The notes under the pieces were generated by a model that saw nothing but the letters and a program-made list of their open reading frames with translations, was not told the DNA's origin and ran no database searches. A stretch of 6,216 nucleotides of DNA from JACQAI01 sp035507915 (lineage in GTDB: Bacteria; Pseudomonadota; Alphaproteobacteria; Elsterales; Elsteraceae): contig DATJNS010000122.1 of assembly GCA_035507915.1 (NCBI GenBank), forward strand, positions 1-6,216, in the 5' to 3' direction. Position 1 is the first letter of the stretch; the number at the start of each line of letters is the position of its first letter. The translations under genes were made by a program, and so were the position numbers. Shown here piece after piece: positions 5,471 to 6,216 of the stretch.

Positions 5471-6216
5471 ATGACCGTGACCCCCGCATCCCCCGGCTGC
5501 CTGGCCGGCATTCGCGTTCTCGACCTGACGCAGTTCGAGGCCGGCACGTCGTGCACCGAGGCGCTCGCCTGGATGGGCGCCGACATCGCCAAGGTGGAGA
5601 ACCCCAAGGGCGGCGAGGCCGGCCGCATCGCCTTCGGCAACGACGCCTACTACTTCATGATGTACAACGCCAACAAGCGGTCGCTCACCGTCAACCTGAA
5701 GTCCGAGCGCGGCCTGGCGCTGGTCAAGGACATGGTGAAGCAGGCCGACGTGTTCGCCGAGAACTTCGCGCCCGGCGCAGTCGAGCGCATCGGGCTCGGC
5801 TACGACGTCGTGAGCGCGCTCAATCCGAAGATCATCTATGCCCAGGTCAAGGGCTTCGGCGAGGGCAGCCCATACGAGACGGGCCTGGCGTTCGACCCGA
5901 TCGCGCAGGCCGCGGGCGGCTCGATGAGCGTCACCGGCGAGCGCGACGGCAGGCCGATCAAGCCCGCCTGCACGATCGGCGACACCGGCACCGGCATGCT
6001 GATGGCGTTCAGCATCGTGAGCGCTCTGTACGAGCGCCAACGCACCGGCAAGGGCCGGCGCCTGCAGGTCGCGATGCAGGACTCGGTGATGCACTATACC
6101 CGCGGCATGTTCGTGACCCACGCGCGCAACGGCACCGCAGCGCCGCGCGGGCCGTTCACCAACAACACGCCCGGCGGCATCTTTCCGTGCAAGCCCGAAG
6201 GCCCCAACGACTACGT
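5471..6216 (+). CDS. CaiB/BaiF class III CoA-transferase (3'-partial)
   Basis: The frame is open from ATG 5471 to the window edge, giving 248 residues of a family of about 400. Class III transferases move CoA between carboxylic acids through an aspartyl-CoA anhydride. Visible landmarks: GIRVLDLT (13-20), GADIAKVENP (36-45), YNANKRSLTVNLKS (65-78), ENFAPGAVERIGLGYD (97-112), KGFGEGSP (127-134), the catalytic Asp171 in IGDTGTGM, and VAMQDSV (200-206). The order and spacing follow formyl-CoA:oxalate CoA-transferase (Frc) closely. Two active-site positions differ: the Frc HVQAG segment (His15, Gln17) reads QFEAG here (Gln21, Glu23), and the Frc glycine-rich loop appears to be replaced by NNTPGG. 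The substrate is therefore probably not oxalate; a different dicarboxylate or hydroxy acid is possible. No signal peptide; cytoplasmic, and normally an interlocked dimer. It follows the enolase-superfamily gene on the same strand. The family is very sure and the substrate unknown. Confidence 0.94.
   Translation, partial: MTVTPASPGCLAGIRVLDLTQFEAGTSCTEALAWMGADIAKVENPKGGEAGRIAFGNDAYYFMMYNANKRSLTVNLKSERGLALVKDMVKQADVFAENFAPGAVERIGLGYDVVSALNPKIIYAQVKGFGEGSPYETGLAFDPIAQAAGGSMSVTGERDGRPIKPACTIGDTGTGMLMAFSIVSALYERQRTGKGRRLQVAMQDSVMHYTRGMFVTHARNGTAAPRGPFTNNTPGGIFPCKPEGPNDY

Noticed and set aside
5273..6121. A 282-codon minus-strand open frame opposite the CoA-transferase gene
   Set aside because: It is an antisense shadow. 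The plus strand is open to the window edge with clear CaiB/BaiF motifs and an AAGGAG site at its start.

Overview
The window is very GC-rich (strong G/C preference at third codon positions, GTG starts in use) and gene-dense, with short gaps. It looks like chromosomal DNA of a metabolically versatile proteobacterium. The CHASE3-PAS-HisKA-HATPase-REC hybrid kinase paired with a stand-alone receiver, together with the catabolic enzyme families, suggests an alphaproteobacterium (Rhodospirillales or Hyphomicrobiales type). This placement is inferred from gene style, not from a marker gene.

Layout from left to right. (1) 1-615, plus strand: the 3' part of a TIM-barrel amidohydrolase of the lactonase-like COG3618/Amidohydro_2 type. 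(2) It converges on a minus-strand two-component pair. The upstream gene is a single-domain receiver protein (2875-3267) and the downstream gene is a membrane-bound hybrid histidine kinase (625-2856). A 10-bp hairpin covers both stop codons where amidohydrolase and kinase genes meet. (3) 3393-4136, minus strand: a short-chain dehydrogenase/reductase (SDR) with a strong ribosome binding site. (4) 4137-4293: a divergent intergenic region holding an inverted pair of A+G-rich, 9-nt-periodic repeats; a related copy lies at 3272-3309, on the other side of the SDR gene. (5) 4294-5382, plus strand: an enolase-superfamily enzyme of the mandelate racemase subgroup with a complete catalytic set. (6) 5471 to the window end, plus strand: the N-terminal 248 residues of a class III (CaiB/BaiF) CoA-transferase, preceded by a candidate promoter and a good ribosome binding site.

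How the genes may work together: an SDR, a lactonase-like amidohydrolase and an enolase-superfamily acid dehydratase are the enzyme types used successively in non-phosphorylative oxidation of sugars (dehydrogenase, lactonase, acid dehydratase). The window may therefore hold part of a sugar-acid or hydroxy-acid catabolic locus. The CoA-transferase would act on a carboxylic acid, but its link to that scheme is unclear. The receiver and kinase have no DNA-binding output here, and nothing in the sequence ties them to the metabolic genes.

I found no tRNA, rRNA, CRISPR array, transposase, phage gene or defence system, and no stretch over 300 bases without a gene. I see no strong evidence for a wholly new system. 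The least explained elements are the 9-nt-periodic intergenic repeats and the hairpin over the convergent stop codons.
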